Positions 5,584-6,901 of a DNA stretch of 6,901 nucleotides are shown in pieces. The position numbers and the translations under genes were made by a program. The notes under the pieces were generated by a model. It did no database searches and was not told the origin of the DNA. It saw only the letters and a list, made by a program, of their open reading frames with translations. How positions within the stretch are numbered: the stretch's first letter is position 1; every line of letters begins with the position of its first letter. Origin of the DNA: Bacillota bacterium (lineage in GTDB: Bacteria; Bacillota; Clostridia; Christensenellales; CAG-138); contig JAEZIE010000220.1 in NCBI GenBank assembly GCA_023416175.1, positions 1-6,901 on the forward strand, given 5' to 3'.

Positions 5584-6084
5584 TTAGTGCGCTCCTTCCT
5601 CGTTGCTTTTGAGCATATCCGGCGTCCAGTCCTTGCGCAGCGGATATTGTCCCTTGGGCCAGTTGTCCGGCAGCGGATACTGGCGGTCTTCCGGGAGACC
5701 CTCTACGCTAACGCCCAATAGTCCTTCGACCTCGAGCTCATAGAAGGTCGCGCCGTTATAGATACCAAGCACCGTAGGAACCACGGGGTGATCCTTGGGT
5801 ACTTTTATAATCACGTTGAGCATGACGCCGTCGTTATCATTGGTGAGGTGATAAATCAACTCAAAGCAGTCAACAGAGTCCATGCCGGTGATGGTGCACA
5901 GGTTTTCATACTTAAGCACATCGTAGGCGTAGCGCAGCACGTCCAACAATAGTTCGGCGGGTACGGTAATAAATACCCTGCGCTTGGTTGTGACTGCGCC
6001 TTCCTCGGCCAATACGGGGAACTGTTTGCGCAATTGCTCCAATACCAGGACGTCGTTTTCCATCGCAATCGCCTCCATACTCAT
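5584..6084 (-). CDS. NuoC/EchD/MbhK-like subunit of energy-converting hydrogenase
   Basis: This is a small soluble subunit of the peripheral arm, homologous to the 30-kDa subunit of complex I, with a structural rather than redox role. The 166-residue product keeps the C-terminal signature WPKGQYPLRKDW at 142-153. It lacks the complex I-type ERE motif, showing FYELEVEGLLGV at 114-125 instead, as expected of a hydrogenase-type NuoC. No clusters or membrane helices are evident. The ATG at 6084 overlaps the NuoB-like stop (ATGA) and has GGAGAG 6 nt upstream. A second in-frame ATG at 6063 (residue 8) has a stronger GGAGG 8 nt upstream, so the true start may be seven residues later. Family and operon position are firm. 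Confidence 0.92.
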   Translation of the reverse strand: MSMEAIAMENDVLVLEQLRKQFPVLAEEGAVTTKRRVFITVPAELLLDVLRYAYDVLKYENLCTITGMDSVDCFELIYHLTNDNDGVMLNVIIKVPKDHPVVPTVLGIYNGATFYELEVEGLLGVSVEGLPEDRQYPLPDNWPKGQYPLRKDWTPDMLKSNEEGAH

Positions 6085-6515
6085 TTCTTACTCTCCATAC
6101 TGTCGATCAGTTTTGTAACGCCGTCAATAATGGCCTCCGGCTTTACCGGGCAGCCGGGGATATACGCGTCTACTGGGATGGCGCTATCCACCCCGCCCTC
6201 CACGCAGTAGCAGCCCTGGAACACGCCCGAAGAGCAGGCGCAAGTGCCAACGGCTACAACGAACTTAGGCTCCGTCATCTGTTCATATATGGTGATGAGG
6301 CGCTCGCGCTGCTGCATGGTGACGGGACCGGAGCAAATCAAAACGTCCGCATGGCGCGGGGACCCCTTCAACTGCACGCCGATGCGTTCCACGTCGTAAC
6401 GCGGGGTCAGCGAAGCGATGATTTCAACGTCGCATGCGTTGCACGCGCCGGAATTAAAGTGGATAATCCAAGGGGATTTCTGCCTCGCCCATTGGATAAT
6501 GCGGTCAACGATCAT
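6081..6515 (-). CDS. [NiFe] hydrogenase small subunit, NuoB/EchC/MbhJ-like
   Basis: This subunit carries the proximal [4Fe-4S] cluster that feeds electrons into the NiFe site. The 144-residue protein starts its conserved core at FNSGACNACDVEI (C25, C28), followed by RHADVLICSGP at 55-64, VAVGTCACSSGVF at 87-99 and YIPGCPVKPE at 118-127. C25, C28, C92 and C122 fit the usual cluster ligands. Four more cysteines are present (C61, C94, C102, C104). The last two lie in GCYCVEGG, where relatives I recall usually have Ser or Asn-type residues. The ATG overlaps the NuoA-like gene by 11 nt and has AGGAGG 7 nt upstream. It lacks the twin-arginine signal and extra cluster domain of uptake hydrogenases, in line with a cytoplasm-facing group 4 enzyme. 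Confidence 0.95.
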   Translation of the reverse strand: MIVDRIIQWARQKSPWIIHFNSGACNACDVEIIASLTPRYDVERIGVQLKGSPRHADVLICSGPVTMQQRERLITIYEQMTEPKFVVAVGTCACSSGVFQGCYCVEGGVDSAIPVDAYIPGCPVKPEAIIDGVTKLIDSMESKK

Positions 6516-6843
6516 CTTTCTCCCTCCTGAAGAGCATTAAGAGTGAAAGCACCGTCAGCACGAGGAACAATATAGCCACGAAGGAGATGTGCTTCACGTC
6601 GGTTGCGATCATCAGCACCGTTACGTGCATGATCGTAAAGAAAAAGGCAAAGTGGAAAAACTGGGAGTATTCCGGCTGGCCCTGGTTTTCCGGTACGGTC
6701 TCACCACAGGAATATGGGTCAAGTTTCTTTTTAGAATCCTTGCCGCGCGCGGCGATCCGGCCAAAGAGCGCCGAAAGGCCGAAGGAAAGCCCGATGAATA
6801 TCAGGAATACGATAGGCGGCGAAAGCAGTATGTTTTGCATCAT
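6505..6843 (-). CDS. NuoA-like membrane subunit of the hydrogenase complex
   Basis: This small membrane protein belongs to the complex I subunit 3 (NuoA/NdhC) family, which packs beside NuoH. The 112-residue product has three predicted helices (about 9-28, 62-82, 86-105). Between helices 1 and 2 is the cytoplasmic loop with DPYSCGE at 42-48, the counterpart of the YECG motif in NuoA, including the conserved Cys (C46). It is rich in Phe in helix 2 (FFHFAFFF), as is usual for the family. AGGAGG at 6854-6849 serves either of two adjacent ATG codons, at 6843 (5 nt) or 6840 (8 nt). A NuoA-like subunit is absent from the classic six-gene Ech hydrogenases. Its position directly before the NuoB-like gene mirrors the nuoABCD order and the position of MbhI in Mbh operons. 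Confidence 0.9.
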   Translation of the reverse strand: MMQNILLSPPIVFLIFIGLSFGLSALFGRIAARGKDSKKKLDPYSCGETVPENQGQPEYSQFFHFAFFFTIMHVTVLMIATDVKHISFVAILFLVLTVLSLLMLFRREKDDR

Positions 6844-6865
6844 CTATTCCTCCTAAATCCCGCGC

Positions 6866-6901
6866 TCAACCGTTGAGGTTGTTGAGCTTGCGCGTATCCA
6901 G
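6866..6901 (-). CDS. C-terminal end of the preceding operon gene (partial)
   Basis: On the minus strand the frame entering at the window edge reads LDTRKLNNLNG and stops at TGA (6868-6866), 22 nt before the NuoA-like start and just ahead of its AGGAGG. The other two frames run past the ribosome binding site, one of them into the next start codon, so this frame is preferred. Eleven hydrophilic residues do not identify the family. By context it is likely another subunit of the same complex, for example an ion-translocating NuoL or Mrp-like protein, but nothing in the residues proves it. Confidence 0.5.
   Translation of the reverse strand: MDTRKLNNLNG

Noticed and set aside
3063..6843. Respiratory NADH:quinone oxidoreductase (complex I) instead of hydrogenase
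   Set aside because: The NuoD-like protein has both CxxC nickel-ligand pairs and a cleavable tail, and a hydrogenase maturation protease ends the operon. NADH-module genes (NuoE, F, G) are not seen within the A-B-C-D-H-I run.

Overview
The window looks like part of the chromosome of a strictly anaerobic, fermentative, Gram-positive bacterium (Bacillota, most likely a gut-type clostridial lineage). This is inferred from strong AGGAGG-type ribosome binding sites, moderate GC content, a methyl-accepting chemotaxis protein of clostridial type, and an operon for a membrane-bound group 4 (energy-converting) [NiFe] hydrogenase. Genus cannot be decided from the sequence alone.

Layout. Positions 1-97 hold the likely 3' tail of a plus-strand gene and its terminator. 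Positions 98-324 hold no convincing protein gene but are strongly structured. A 127-nt stretch (154-280) can fold into a three-way junction. It is followed by a 19-bp terminator hairpin (283-324), which is shared with the oppositely oriented tRNA-Ser(CGA) gene at 321-409. The tRNA 3' end and the facing sequence form a long inverted repeat (262-343). Positions 410-687 are a gene-free leader containing small repeats. A chemotaxis receptor gene (688-2448, plus strand) follows. It ends at a near-perfect bidirectional terminator (2513-2549) on which the minus-strand hydrogenase operon also converges.

The hydrogenase operon runs leftward from beyond 6901 to 2563 in the order: end of an unidentified gene, NuoA-like, NuoB-like small subunit, NuoC-like, NuoD-like [NiFe] large subunit, NuoH-like, NuoI-like 2x[4Fe-4S] protein, HycI-type maturation protease. 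Genes overlap or lie 2-3 nt apart (only the first gap is larger, 22 nt), so this is one translationally coupled unit.

The large subunit keeps all four Ni-Fe cysteines and carries a 45-residue C-terminal extension after DPCFSCTDR. The terminal gene encodes the type of protease expected to remove it. The inferred job is to take electrons from reduced ferredoxin via the NuoI-like and NuoB-like clusters to the NiFe site, make H2, and use the energy to move ions through the membrane arm (NuoH-like, NuoA-like, and presumably NuoL or Mrp-like subunits encoded upstream of the window). The complex I-like order A-B-C-D-H-I, with a NuoA-like subunit, differs from the classic six-gene Ech operon and is closer to Mbh-type organisation.

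The least explained part of the window is the structured tRNA-proximal segment at 154-324.
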